DNA from: Pelecanus crispus
Lineage: Eukaryota > Chordata > Aves > Pelecaniformes > Pelecanidae
Reading direction: 5' to 3'
DNA: 64,000 nt
NCBI RefSeq assembly: GCF_030463565.1
Contig: NC_134646.1
Coordinates: 19,883,296 to 19,947,295, forward strand
Below, piece by piece: positions 24,601 to 36,900 of this stretch (positions are counted from its first letter, which is position 1; each line of letters opens with the position of its first letter). The notes under the pieces were generated by a model, which saw nothing but the letters and a program-made list of their open reading frames with translations, searched no databases and was not told where the DNA came from. Both the position numbers and the translations under genes were made by a program.

Positions 24601-25325
24601 CATGTATGTATTATGCTTTATGCCCTCAGACATGTCCCCAGAAAAGAGCGCGGAGATAAGCTGCTGATGTCAGTGGTCTTGAACAGATTCAACATAATGC
24701 CAACTTCTTCTGAATTGTATTTTACAAGATTTTCCCCAGATACATGTATTAATTTAAACTTCTTATTTACCAGTTCAGACTTTTCTATAAAAATAATCAA
24801 ACAGAAGGACCAAGCAAACACCATAAATAAAAACTTTAGAGACTTGTCTTTCAATAGCTTTTTGCTTAACCTGCATATATTCAGATGTCAGAAAGTACAG
24901 CTCTCAAACTGCAAGTACGCTGCCAGTATACAGTTGGCCTCAAAATGTAGCAGCGACTTTAATTCACAAGTTCCCATTTCTTCAGGAAAAAGGAGGTAAT
25001 TTTTTAATTTGTAGCACTCCCTCTCAGTTAGCAGCTTCAGTACTCTAGGCATTATCACCCAAGTATTCCTCCAACATCAACATCACTGAAGTGCAGAACC
25101 CTACAGTCAGAATATCTATATTGAAAACAATACACAACAAATATTCCTTTTATAACACATACACTTCTATTGCCAAACCTGTCAATCCTCCAAGGATTAG
25201 TAGGGGTCATATATATATAAAAAAAAAAAGGCTTCTTTATCAGCTGAAAAGTCAACCAAACATCCAAAAGATATGATTCATGACATCTTGTGGTTTTCTG
25301 ATGTAAGCCACAGTAGTCAGAACTG
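21613..25325. other. Intergenic between SPARCL1 and the SCPP-like gene
   Basis: No exon can be supported. A TATAAA-like motif occurs near 22020 and an open frame of 131 codons follows at 22043-22438, but without a signal peptide, splice partners or family resemblance. A G/T-rich tract lies at 24264-24343. Confidence 0.5.
24264..24343 (+). repeat. G/T-rich low-complexity tract
   Basis: About 80 bp made almost only of G and T, with runs such as GGGGG, TTTT, GGGGG and GTTTGTTTGGTTGG. The G runs are close enough to allow a G-quadruplex on this strand. Confidence 0.7.
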
Positions 25326-25333
25326 TATATATA
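25326..25333 (+). promoter_or_regulatory. TATA box of the SCPP-like gene
   Basis: TATATATA lies about 25-30 bp before a plausible transcription start near 25355. That start opens a short exon ending at a good donor (CCAAAG followed by GTAATA) at 25419. TATA-driven promoters with a tiny first exon are typical of SCPP genes. Confidence 0.55.
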
Positions 25334-25407
25334 GACACCAGCCATTCAACCAACACCATCATTGGAGCCAGCTGACTTCGTCTGATCCACTGACCAGCTG
25401 TTCAACA

Positions 25408-26919
25408 TGCAATCCAAAGGTAATACAGATGCTTTAATTTTTACCTAGACTAAATTTCATAACAAAAATCATTTGGGGTATGGCTGTAGACTGCATGACT
25501 GTGAAGGGGAAGGAAAAACTTTTTTTCCACAGTGACAGTGGTCACTGTGCACTGGCATAGGTTGCTCAGAGAGGTTGTGGATTCTCCATCCTGGGATATG
25601 CTCAAAACCTGACTGGACAGTCCTGGACAACTTGCTCTAGCTGACACTGTTTGAGCATGTCTGGGGAATGGACTGAATCTCCAGAGGTCCCTGCCAACCT
25701 CAACCATTCTGTGAGTCTGAAAAAAGACCACATTACAAGAACTACTCAGAAATACCAATGCTCTGCTGCTAGGCCTGTTGCTTAAAACAAAAAATTGCAA
25801 AAGGCTTCTATAAACATTGTTAGGAAAGAATAAAATTAAGGAGAGGTAAAATCAAAGACAAAAATAATGAGAAGTAAAATTCTGGCAAGATCTCAAAGCA
25901 CAGACAAGGCAGCAGGAAGCAGAAGCATAGCAAGCTTTATTCCATAATGACTTATCCTGACCATGTACATGAGATGACAGTTAAGGTCACACCACAAGCC
26001 ATACTCAACCAGGAACAGCTTCAACTATCTGATTTTCCTTTCTCTCTACACAGAGAAGAGCCATACTCCCCCCAGGTCTTTCCTTTTGCCAAAACCAGGA
26101 CACTATAACTCTTTGTTTTCAATCTGCTTCACAGGACTCTCTCTCAAAATGCAATTCCTGTTGCTTTCTTGTGTCCTGAGCATGGTTCTCACTGTTGCGA
26201 ACGCAGTAAGTACTGAAGAAGAAACTAGACGGACATCCAATGTGAGAAATGTTAACATTGTAAACTGGAAACCACATGCTTTTAAACTAACACAGCAGCC
26301 TTAAAAATACTCATGTTTGGTACAGGCCTAAACTTATTTATGTTATTACCATTCTAGATTCTCAACTTATTATTGAGCCCTCCTTAAACTTTAAAGAAAA
26401 AAGAAATTGTAAGCACTGGTAACAAGGTCATACCCAGCCCAACAACAGGGCCTTTATTTTCTCCATTAGCTATTTCAGCTGACAGTGTTGCAGACATTGA
26501 AGATTAGTAAGTTCCCTTTGTAGAACTATCTTTGCTTCCTAACAGGAAAAGAAAAAAATCAAAACTAAAATGAAGTACTCAATTTTTAATTTTTTTTTAA
26601 AGACATAAAAGCAGGAGGAATTATACCCTACTCTAAAAGAAAATTAATTCTTTTTCTACAGGATAGCAGCAGTGAGAGCAGCAGTGATAGCAGCAGTGAA
26701 ATCTCCAATTCATACAGTGTAGAGAAGGTAAGTCTTTTCTTTGTAAAGAGAATCTCACTAATTTTTACTTTTGTATTTAACTGGGGATTTTGGCACCGAA
26801 CAGGAAAATACTGACACAAGATGACTTTCTTTTCATAGACATCAAATGTTTTCGTGAACACTGGCGATTGTGCCTTTGGATGCCAAAACCAGGAAGCTGA
26901 CGCGCAAGCTCAAGTCTGA
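25408..26919 (+). CDS. SCPP-like small secreted acidic phosphoprotein
   Basis: Reconstructed from splice signals. Exon 1 ends at 25419. Exon 2 is 26135-26205 with signal peptide MQFLLLSCVLSMVLTVANA. Exon 3 is 26662-26727, starting DSSSESSSDSSSE. Exon 4 is 26839-26919, ending in TGA. A 3' exon follows at 28191. The introns after exons 2 and 3 are phase 0. Exon 3 holds three S-x-E sites and one S-x-D site of the kind phosphorylated by FAM20C. These traits, and the position next to SPARCL1 in the same direction, are hallmarks of the secretory calcium-binding phosphoprotein family. The usual start would be the ATG at 26149 (67 residues); an ATG in exon 1 at 25408 is in frame across the splice and would add nine residues. 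The exon 4 peptide (TSNVFVNTGDCAFGC...) has two cysteines, unusual for the family, and its stop lies one base before the splice donor. I cannot name the orthologue. A functional but shortened gene or a decaying one are both possible. Confidence 0.55.
25495..25722 (+). mobile_element. Old CR1 LINE 3' fragment
   Basis: Diverged copy of the CR1 ORF2 C-terminal/3' UTR region, recognised by the motif for HRLLREVV-type sequence (GCATAGGTTGCTCAGAGAGG, near 25553) and by CCAGAGGTCCCTGCCAACCT near the end, finishing at a degenerate ATTCTGTGAGTCTGA tail. It is clearly older than the other CR1 copies in the window. It lies in the first intron of the SCPP-like gene. Confidence 0.8.
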
Positions 26920-27247
26920 GGTAACGGAACTGGCTGGTAGTACAATGGGACATAAGTTTGCAGGAAGCTCTAGTCCATCAGAGATATTGAGAGAGTGGGT
27001 TCTGAATGACAAACTACCACAGAAGGGAGCTGGGGAGGGACTGAGATTTATCTTTGAAGCTCGAAGACAGTAATCCACTTTGCTTTCTAATAGCAGACAC
27101 GCATTCTATGGGGTAACTGTTTTTTTTAATACAAAACCCCTCTATTTCTTCAGCTTGAAAAGAGGTTACAAACTTTCTCAAAATTCTGCTGCTGTTCCTT
27201 AGATATTATTTGAATATTTGTCTGGGTATCCTAATCCTTGGGGATAG

Positions 27248-27377
27248 ATCATAGAATCATAGAATGCTTTGGGTTGGAAGGGACCTTGAGAGATCATCGA
27301 GCCCAACCCCCCCTGCAGTAAGCAGGGATTGAACCTGTGAACTTGGCGTTATTAGCACCGTGTTCTAACCAACTGAG
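27248..27377 (-). mobile_element. SINE with tRNA-Ile-like head and CR1-like tail (TguSINE1-type)
   Basis: Read on the minus strand, the right part (27377 to about 27325) matches the body of tRNA-Ile(AAU) from the D arm to the T arm, including GGTGCTAATAACGCCAAG and a B-box-like GGTTCAATCCC. The left part is a CR1-type 3' end (GGTCCCTTCCAACCC followed by repeated ATTCTATG). This head-tail combination is the published design of TguSINE1, a SINE of passerine birds mobilised by CR1. The first bases of the tRNA head are missing. It sits in the last intron of the SCPP-like gene, antisense to it, and is the best taxonomic marker in the window. Confidence 0.85.
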
Positions 27378-28190
27378 ATGATCTCTTAGATATTTTTAAA
27401 GTAGTAGTTTCGGATAAGTTAGAGACACAACATGTAGGGCTGAAAAATAATACTTTCCAACACATCTAACTTGCATCAATATACAAGCTAACATCACCCA
27501 TATAAAGAAGTTAACCATTTTCCAGAAGATTTGCTTACTTACAAACTTTCAATATTGTAATTATGCAATAAATTTCAGGACGCAAATAAGCATCAAGACC
27601 TGATTAGTAAGGTACTGGGATATGCATAAATTAATTGCATTCTGTACAGCATACTGTCTAAGATCTAACACTCCAACGGAAAATTGCCTAACCAGAAAGC
27701 TTTCCTGGAAACATGACAATAAAAAAAAATACAGCCAAGTCCACTTAGCCTGTCAAAAAAAGGCTTTAACATGAGACCAGTGAGGACTGAAAAGATTCTT
27801 TACAGAAATTTTGCTTTCCAGGAATAACACACTGGCTATGGAAACGGTGCAGTTTTTCTATCTCATCGAGTATGGTACTTTCAGAATTGAAATTATTTTC
27901 TTCTGTTTTCAGCTTTAGTACTGTAAATTATGTTAAGCACTTCATATGTAAAGAGTAACATTAAAAAAAAAAATCACACTATTTTGACATGCCACAGTAT
28001 AGTCACCCTTGTTCACAGCTATGAGCAGCTGCACATTCACCTCCCATGAACTGAAGGGTCTGCTCTTGTGGTCAAGCTTTCAAAACCCAACTACACTGCT
28101 AGAGGCCTGCTCTGCATTAATATATTAACTGCACATTAAACTAATTAACTACTATTAATTCTAACCTGCCATTCTCTTCTTACTCTGCAG

Positions 28191-28425
28191 AGTCCTGGAA
28201 AACTATGGATGTATCCTACAGAACACCGTTGCTTCTAGATAATCTTCAACTTCCTACAGCTCCTTCCTAACTTTTCTCACCAGTGCACTGGAAACTGAGG
28301 ATAAGTAACAACCAAGTCCTGTTTCACATGCCCACCTCTGAAGTCAGTGTGGGTATAGTGCACAGCTCTCTCAAACCTTGTCTGATTACTTGTTAGGCTT
28401 GAATAAATGCTAAGCATCAGATTTC
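28191..28425 (+). other. 3' terminal exon of the SCPP-like gene
   Basis: A pyrimidine-rich acceptor (CTTACTCTGCAG) ends at 28190. AATAAA at 28401-28406 follows, about 210 bp downstream, giving a typical last exon. If the stop in exon 4 is real, this exon is wholly 3' UTR. Joined after the base at 26920, the exon has an open frame of about 25 codons, so an upstream sense codon instead of TGA would extend the protein here. Confidence 0.5.
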
Positions 28426-29410
28426 TTAGTTGTCTTCATCTTTTCTTAAGAAAAAAACATACCCAAGTCATTTCAGTGATCCTGTTTCCAAAGACCAGGT
28501 ATAGAAAGGCAAGGGAACTCCTGAAGCTGGCTACTGCCTTTTGTCTATTCTGGGTTTCACAGGTTATCTCAGGTCTTGATCTGGCCCTACCAGATATTAC
28601 CCAGTCTCCATACTATGCTCAGAACAGATTAATCAAAATCGTTTCTGCATAAGGAACCACTAGATTTGAAGAAAGATTTTTGTGTAAACCAAGTCTATGA
28701 AAGCTTCTACTGCAACAGAAAGCATTTATGCTGTTTTAGTAAGGCCACAGAAGAAATCAATGTGCAGGAAGAGGTGAGCAAGAATTTAAACAAAAATTAA
28801 TAACTCTTAGCATTACTTTTTTCTTTGAAAGGAACATACTAATAACTCTACAAGGTTGCCAGGGTTCCCCACATAAATGCTAATTAGCTAATTGGGAGGA
28901 AGGGGTAGTGTCGAAAAGGAGCAAGCCATAAAATCATTCATTAGTTAAGCAGGATGTGGCCAACAGTCTCAACGATGCATGAGCATGTCACAGTACTGTT
29001 GCACAAGGTAATTCCAGACCATGACATTCAGCAACCTACTTCAACATATGGCTCAAAATTCATTGAGATCCCCTCCCCAGGTCTCAACCACAACTTTTAG
29101 CTGTTACTGTCACCAACTCTTGACACTATTACACAATTAAGAACAATTACCCCTTGATTAAAAACACAGGGTGAAATGTCAGCAACTATTGTGCAGCTCT
29201 TGTTAACAGCATAAATGCCACAGAAGGCCCACATCAGTCTCCTGACTGCAAGTTACTCACATTACCTAAACTGTAAAAAACCACCACAATTTACAAGATT
29301 ATACTTTAAGGCTGCTCTTCCCAATGATCCTGTTTATGACAGAGTCTTCCCAACAGCTGTATTACCATGAGCAGTGGGAAGAGAAGAACCTTGAAAGGTT
29401 CTTCTTGTTG
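28426..29410. other. Intergenic, nothing recognised
   Basis: Spacer after the SCPP-like gene. No exon, RNA gene or repeat could be supported. Confidence 0.5.
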
Positions 29411-30347
29411 AGGTTCAACAAGGCCAAGTGCCAGGTCCTGCACTCGGGTCACAACAACCCCATGCAATGCTACAGGCTTGGGGAGGAGTGGCTGGAAAGC
29501 TGCCTGGCTGAAAAGGACCTGGGCGTGTTGGTCAACAGCTGGCTGAACATGAGCCAGCACTGTGCCCAGGTGGCCAAGGCGGCCAACAGCATCCTGGCTC
29601 ATATCAGACATAGTGTGGCCAGCAGGAGCAGGGAAGTGATTGTCCCCCTGTACTCAGCACTGGTGAGGCCACACCTGGAATACTGTGTCCAGTTTTGGGC
29701 CTCTCAGTACAAGAAGGACATTGAGTTGCTGGAGTGTGTCCAGCGAAGGGCAACAAAGCTGGCGAAGGGTCTGGAGCACAGGCCTTATGAGGAGCGGCTG
29801 AGGGAACAGGGGTCATTTAGCCTAGAGAGGAAGAGCCTGAGGGAAGACTTTATCACTCTCTACAGCTGCCTGAAAGGAGGTTGTAGTGAGGTGGGTGTTG
29901 GGCTCTTCTCCCAAGTAGCTAGTGATAGGACGAGAGGAAATGGCCTCAAGCTGCGTCAGGGGAGGTTTAGATTGGATATTAGGAAAAATTTTTTCACAGA
30001 AAGAGTGGTCAAGCATTGGAACAGGCTGCCCAGAGAAGTGGTGGAGTCACCATCCCTGGAGTGTTCAAAAAATGTGCAGATGTACCACTTTAGGACATGG
30101 TTTAGTAGGCATGGTGGTGTTGGGTTGATGGTTGGACTGATGATCTTAGAGGTCCTTTCCAACCTTAATGAATCCTAGTTTTTACTCTCATTAAAAAAAT
30201 AATCCAGCCACCAAGGCAGGAAACATGAAATTAATTATTACTCTACCCTCAGCTGGTTTAGTGGTGGACTTGGTAGTATTAGGTTAATGGTTGGACTGGA
30301 TGATCTTAAAGGTCTTTTCCAACCTAAATGATTCTATGATTCTATGA
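29411..30347 (+). mobile_element. CR1 LINE, 5'-truncated, composite 3' tail
   Basis: Starts inside the ORF2 C-terminal part at [11 protein letters not shown], just after the FADD region of fuller copies, and stays largely open to near 30065. There, a single-base loss relative to the copy at 20236-21612 (CTGGAAGTG there, CTGGAGTG here) shifts the frame. The 3' end repeats the double-tail structure of that copy: first tail to about 30175, linker, then second tail with ATTCTATG repeats at about 30347. It lies about 200 bp from the NUDT9 polyadenylation signal and converges with NUDT9. Confidence 0.92.
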
Positions 30348-30529
30348 AATCCAGCTCCAAAAATCAGTCATCAAGTTACATCCTCCAACAGTTACCTTTT
30401 TAGACAGAGGTGCTGTCAGACATTCAGATGTGAATACCATCCATACTGTAAACTAGAAAGCAATTAAGTGTGAAAACTAATCTCTCAAAATACAAAATCA
30501 CTGAAAAGACGTGTTAAGTGTAACAACTC

Positions 30530-30951
30530 AGAAAAGAAACTTCACTTTATTATGCAGCACTTAAGTCATTATTTGGGTTATCATCCTAAAAGTCTCACAT
30601 GCCTTAAGGATTCATACTCCTGACAAGAAATCAGTGCAAAAATACAGAACCAAAGTGAACAGCCTCTGAACTACAACCAGTCAGAATCCCAGTGTTGTCA
30701 TGCAAATCTGCAGATACTATGAAAACAATGAAGACAAAGCAAAACAAGGTAACAGCTCCGCATTCATCTCATTTCACACTAAGAAATCAAAAGAAGCTAT
30801 CTGAAGTCTCTGAAAAAGCCTCTATTTATTACTGCCAAGTGTTTTTGCCAGCTGAAATTCACAGAATTTTCACTGAATTTCCACTGAAAAGGACAATGCC
30901 ATCTGTTTCAAAGCTGGGAAATGTATTCTCCCCTTGGCGTCCGTTGGTTCC
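30530..30951 (-). other. NUDT9: NUDT9 3' UTR
   Basis: Minus-strand sequence after the NUDT9 TGA (30952-30954). A canonical AATAAA on this strand lies at 30546-30551. An ATTTATT-type tract near 30825 could support an earlier end. Confidence 0.6.
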
Positions 30952-33900
30952 TCATTTATATCGCTCACAGCACTCAGGACCAGGATCCTCACTCCAGTGG
31001 GCTCCCCATTTCTCAGTCACAAGCTTAATGAAGTAGCTGTGACTTGCATACAGCTTGAGCTTGTCACTGATGTCAATCCACTTCACTACTCCAGCATCAT
31101 CACCTGCTTCCAGAGGCAAATTATCCATTGTCTCACCTGTGCATAAAACAAGAGTTAGGACATACTATTGCATCATCTTTCCTGTTTTTTCTTCTCACAT
31201 TTGATCAGTTCTGCCCTTCCACATGGCTCCTCCACAAGTAGCAACCTTCAACTGGTTCTCAGAGAGAAGCCAATTAAGTTGCTCACTCATTCTATGCCAG
31301 AAACCTTTTTCACACTTGCACTACTTTAAGGCAACTCTGAGTGGCAGAGGTGGTGTTAACTCCTTGTCACCACTCCTAGGGTACCATGAGCAGCATGACA
31401 AGTTACTAGAAATCATTATGACATGTACTCACTACTGCAAGTTTAGTCTGTCCCTCTGCCTTGATTTTTGTTTGTTTGGCTATCGTTTGACTGCTTCCTT
31501 TCTCAGGTACTATTCTATAGGACAGACTAAATTCTGAGGCTTATATATGCTTATGGAAAACCAGAACAATTACAATTTTAGTAGGCCCCAAAATCAAAAA
31601 TAGTACTTAAGGAGGGACACAGAAAAGCTTCCGAATTGCTCTCCAAAGTTTCTTACTCTGTTTCCAAAAAATGTCCCAGGACTTCACAGACAACAACCAA
31701 AGAAATGCTTTTAAAAGTATTACAAAATGTGTATTAGAAACAAAGACCAAAGGAACAGTATCTTCACTGTTTCTAGGGGCCGATAAATTAAGCACGTCAC
31801 AGTGACATGTGAAACTTCACCACTGGTATCTACTACCCGAAACACAGTGGAAATATCACTATATGAAGTCTCTGTCTTGAACAAGTCAGAGACACCTAGA
31901 CTGATTTATCTTAAAAGGTGAGTGGTGAGAATCCAAGATAACGGATCAATCTAAGAACTAGCAATATATGCCCATTCCTAATGATTTATAGAAGTAAAAT
32001 AAAGTCCAACAATTACTCTGACAGAGTAAACGAGATGAAAGGTCTCAGAGCAATTACAATACCAAAGCAATAAATGCAGTGAAAATCTGCCAGCGGCTAG
32101 AGGCAGTGCTCCTGAAGCACACACTAGCTACTAAAGGAAAAATAGCAAAAGAAACAGACTATACTTCCACCCCAGACTCATTAAAAAGGGAAATTAAACC
32201 AACTCAAGATAAATACAGTGACAAGAAGGAACCCTTGTCCAATGTTCAAACTCCATACAAAGGCACATGGTCCATAGCTTAGAACTAGCTAACGAATAAA
32301 TAATTTTCAGGCAAAGTCCATATGTTCCTTATTTCAAGACTGACAGAAACCAAAGGCGAATGACAGTTGTCATGGCTGAACATCTTAGGAGACAAGAGAC
32401 CCAAGACACACATCATTTTTAGTCCAATGTTTTACACCTGACTTGCATGCTCCCCCAATTTCATTGCCAATCTCAGCCCAACATACGTCCCAATTTCAAA
32501 CCAACATATAGAGTAAAAGGCAACTAAGAGCACACGTGGAGATACCCACCGGTTTCGTCATGATAGTTCACAGCCTCCGTCTCCATCCAGGCATTATCAG
32601 TGTTACGAGGGTCATCCACGTATCCTCTGTACACCTAAGGCCCCAAACAAACCAAAACCAAGCTCAGTGTCACAACAAAAAAGGTGGAATCAATAAGATG
32701 ATTTTTTTCTTCCCCTCCAATACATTTGCCCTTACAGAGTTTTCAGTAGTCCTTTCCATTTCCTACACCATAACAACCTGAGCGTCACAGCTTATTTTCA
32801 TTTCAGCTACACTTCTTCAGGTTCCGTGCAGCTGTGAGTTACATGCATAGCTCAAGAGGCTATCGCAAGAGACACAGAGCTCACCACAAAGTGTTCCTGG
32901 CTGAACAGCTTGTGGAGTTGCTTTTCCAATTCTGCTTTCTCCTCAGGCAACTTCTGCAAAGAGTTCAAGGCCTCCTCCCCAAATTCTCGCTTCAGGGTAG
33001 CACTAATCTTCTCCCCTGGGTCCACCATCCCCTTGGAGGGGGGAAAAGAAAAAAAAAAAGGTGACTATCCCTCAGATTCCACTTGTTTTTACTCCCCTTT
33101 GACTAGCTGTTAGTATATTACATCCACCTGCATCATACTCTGGACACAGGAGGAACTTTACACTTAGTTGTAAAGAGTGAGCACGCACATCCTTCAAAAC
33201 CTGCAACAGATTAAATTGTGCCTGCATTAAGCAAAAGACATGGTCAGTATTAAATACGAATACCACCTTGCAACACAGAAACAGCAGAAGGCATACCAGC
33301 TGATGCTTGGGCAAGGCTAGTTTACGGAGCATTTCTCCTCACCTCTGCAACACAAGGTCATTCATCACACTTTTCACACACATGCCAGTTATTGCCTCAT
33401 GGCCTTACCAGAGGGAAAATGTCTACTGTCTCTGGAGCTTTGCTCTTACCCCTGGAATGGCCCACTCCCCACAGTCTCTCCTCTTGATAGCTACGAACTG
33501 TAAGATGTTTTTGCCAGTAACTGGATGAACAACTTTATTGCCACTTCCATCCCTCTTCCACCTGCAGCAAACAACAAACAAGAACATGCTTTGCTGCTTC
33601 TTGACACAAGGGCCTGGGAGAGGAACAGCAAGGCGCCCGTGCTGTCACCCGTGTGGGGGCAAACAAAGCGGAGAAAGAACAGTCACGGGGGGGACCAATG
33701 GATGCCATCCGGCAAGATGGCAACCAAGGGCAAAGCACCGAGTTTTTCACACACCTCCACCAACTGTGTTTTCCTCAGCCAAAAGGGCAGAAACTGCCCA
33801 AGAGCCACATTTATGTAGCCACGCTGATAGCAGCAGCTCCTCTGGGAGCGACGTCCAGCACATCCTATCAGCTGCAGCGCTTGCCAAGCTGCACTTGTGT

Positions 33901-36900
33901 CTGCCCGTAACGAGAGGATAAGCATGCCTTCTGCTAGAACAGAACATACATGCAGGCTGCAAAACCTCCAAACGGCTCACCCAGCACCAGCACAAGGCCA
34001 CAAACCATTGCCTTCAGTAAAGAATTAAGAACTACCTACAGTTAAAGCAAAAAGCTATGTAAACCAAGACAAAATAAAAACAGCTTTTCCTTTACTTTCA
34101 AGGAAACAACTCAGTAACATTGGCAGCTTTCTGAAAAGGGGAAGAAGTAAAATGCATTAGGATGATTTTCACAATGGTTCTATCTTCAGCATGGCACTTC
34201 CTAGCTTCCACCTTTGTTAACGACACAATCTTTTCTGAATGCTTTCTTTGTGTTAAAGTAGTTAGCATGTACACACAGATCCTGCTGGCAAAAGCACCAC
34301 TAAAACAGAGCATACATTGACACAAAAAAAAAAAAAAAAAAGAGAGAGAAGCCTAACCCCACCACCTCCTCTAATATACTAGGCCAACCTAGTATTTCTT
34401 ACAGAGCCAAAGGAGGCACACTGCTTTTTTTTTTTTTTTTTTTTTTTCAGTTGAGTCATTATGACAGAAAAACCTATTCCTGCAATTTATCATGCCCCAT
34501 CTAAGGCCTTTTGGCATATCACATATACAGTATTGAAGTATCACGTAAATCTTTCAGTTTTTAATTCATTACTGAAGATTATTTGTATAATGTATTTCTA
34601 TTGAATTACACTTCCTGGGCTGTTTTTTTTTTAAAAAAAAATCTGCTCCTCAGCATTTCAGAAGTGATTGCTTGTCATTAGCAGTGAGTCCTTACTCTTT
34701 TCCAGAGACAAAGACTAAAAAATTATGAAATTCATGTTCCGCATGTCTATATATCTCTCCATTCAGACACCCATATCTGAATGGGCTTAGACACAGAGGA
34801 AAACACACAAAAAGCCCATGAAAAGTAATAGCCTGTCCAGAGATGCACAGAAAAAGCAAAATGCATGGGTTTTTTTGCTCTACTGCAGGGCACCTTTCAG
34901 TCACCTATCCCTTACCTAGTTACAACAGGATCAGCAGCATGGTTTGGTCCCCAGCGCCCTAACAATCCTCTGCCTGTGAGGCCAGTCCTTCCCACCGGAT
35001 TTCTGAAATAAGTGGCACAGTACATTAAATATATTTACTTCCCCACATTCAAAATATGTTCCAAGTATTCTAAAAAAGCAGCTTTAAAGAAGCTTAAATA
35101 ACAACAAAGGAAAGGATAGCTACATACATTCAGTGCCACCATATGTTTTAAAGAGCAAGAGAGAAAAAGCATGGTTTTCTCCTTCATCAACCTCTTTTCA
35201 TGTTTGATAGTACAGGGAAAGGAAATATACAAAATGGCTTTGGCATTTCCCAGATCTTGTGCCCTGAGATACTCCTGATCAAGCATTATTCTCATTGTGC
35301 ACCCAGCCTTGTCTGAAAATGGTATCTAGTTTCCAAGACTATAGATGCATAGAGCATTCAATTATGTACAAATGGCAGAAAGAAAAGAAATTATTTTTAG
35401 GTGAGATTACCCATCTGTGCTATGCCAGAATTTGTCAATGGAAGGAAACACTTCCACTCCGCCATAGCATGCAAGTGGTACAAAAGCTTCAGAGCCCAAC
35501 ACCTGGTCAAACTGTGGCAACAATTAATTCAACAGACCCTACTATTAACAGTGTTAGACCATATCTGACTCCAGTGTGACCACAACTTTCTGCTGTAGTA
35601 GTACTGGCTAACCTCTTAGTGCCTCTCTGCCACAGCCTTCTTCCAGAAAGAACTCTCTGGCCCTGAAGCATCATTTTTCCTGTCTCTAGGGGAGACTGTC
35701 TTGATTTTGTTCTAGCAGATACAATATATCAAAACCAACAGACCTGTAAGAGCTATGAAATGAATATGCAAACAAAAAATACCACCACACTCACCGGGGC
35801 CTCCCATTTTCAACCACATAGAAACCATTCAGACTCTTCCTCTCCACTTCTCCATCTCTCTCATTGAATTTGGGAGAAAAACCTTTATTGCTGTATGGAA
35901 AAAAATAATTTAATAAAGACAAGTTATAAAATGCAAAACACCCTCTGCCCCACATAAGCTTGAAGGCCAACCACCAGATTGGCAACACCCATTTGACCAA
36001 TGAGCAGTTTTTACCAGAACTTAAGTTGCAGGCCCTCCCTTTTCTATTGAAGGCTATAAAGTCTCAAACTTTACTGAGGACAGTCTTCCTGTATTTAGTT
36101 CTGCAGACATAAGTGTGCCCCTCTAAAGTATTTAACATTGCATCTCTCTAGATTTTCACTTAGACAAAGCGTTTCAAAGGTGTCCTTGTTAAGGTTAGAG
36201 AACATAGAAGGACATTATCCATTGATAAAACCAAGAAGATTTTTCTAATTAAAAAAATGGAGCAAAATTTTTTATTAGATATGATTTATCAGTTACAAGC
36301 TGATAATCACCAATTTTCAAATTAGCTTAATATCAATCTCCTATGTGCACATCTGAAATCTGGTAGAGAAGCAGCTGTCTACAGAAGTGTTACTTCCTTT
36401 CTGAAAAGCAATTCCTCTCAAACCATCACAGGTTTCAAACTACTGACTAGCTTCTTCCACACACAATTCATTTGGGAAGTTACACTAATACCTAAAAGAT
36501 TACTCTGCATATTCAAGTATTACCAACAGCTACTAAGAGATTATCTGACACTTTCCCAACTATGCCTTGGCATAGCAGCCCTATGGAGTCTGAGGAGTAG
36601 TATGCCTTGCAATAGGCAAAATACTAAACCAAATTAAGAACAAATAGAAGGACATGTTCATGCAGCAATGGGAAAAAAGGAAATTAAGGCTGAAACCTCA
36701 AGTGCCATTATCTTCTGATCTTTCTACACAGATGTGCATACACAGGAATCACCATTTCACATCATCACAAGTTACCGTAGATGCATGCATCTAACTTTCT
36801 AGCCAAGAAGCATACCGAATTCCTTGAGAGGAGAATATATTCAGAGAATCAATAAAAATGAATACACACATTCACAAAAAAAGAATTACAATCATGCATT

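Noticed and set aside
26870-27073. 67-codon plus-strand frame overlapping exon 4 of the SCPP-like gene
   Set aside because: It lacks an ATG at the stated start, is out of phase with the upstream exons and runs over the splice donor.
27325-27377. A tRNA-Ile gene on the minus strand
   Set aside because: The acceptor stem is missing, the sequence is diverged and it runs into a CR1-like tail, so it is the head of a SINE.
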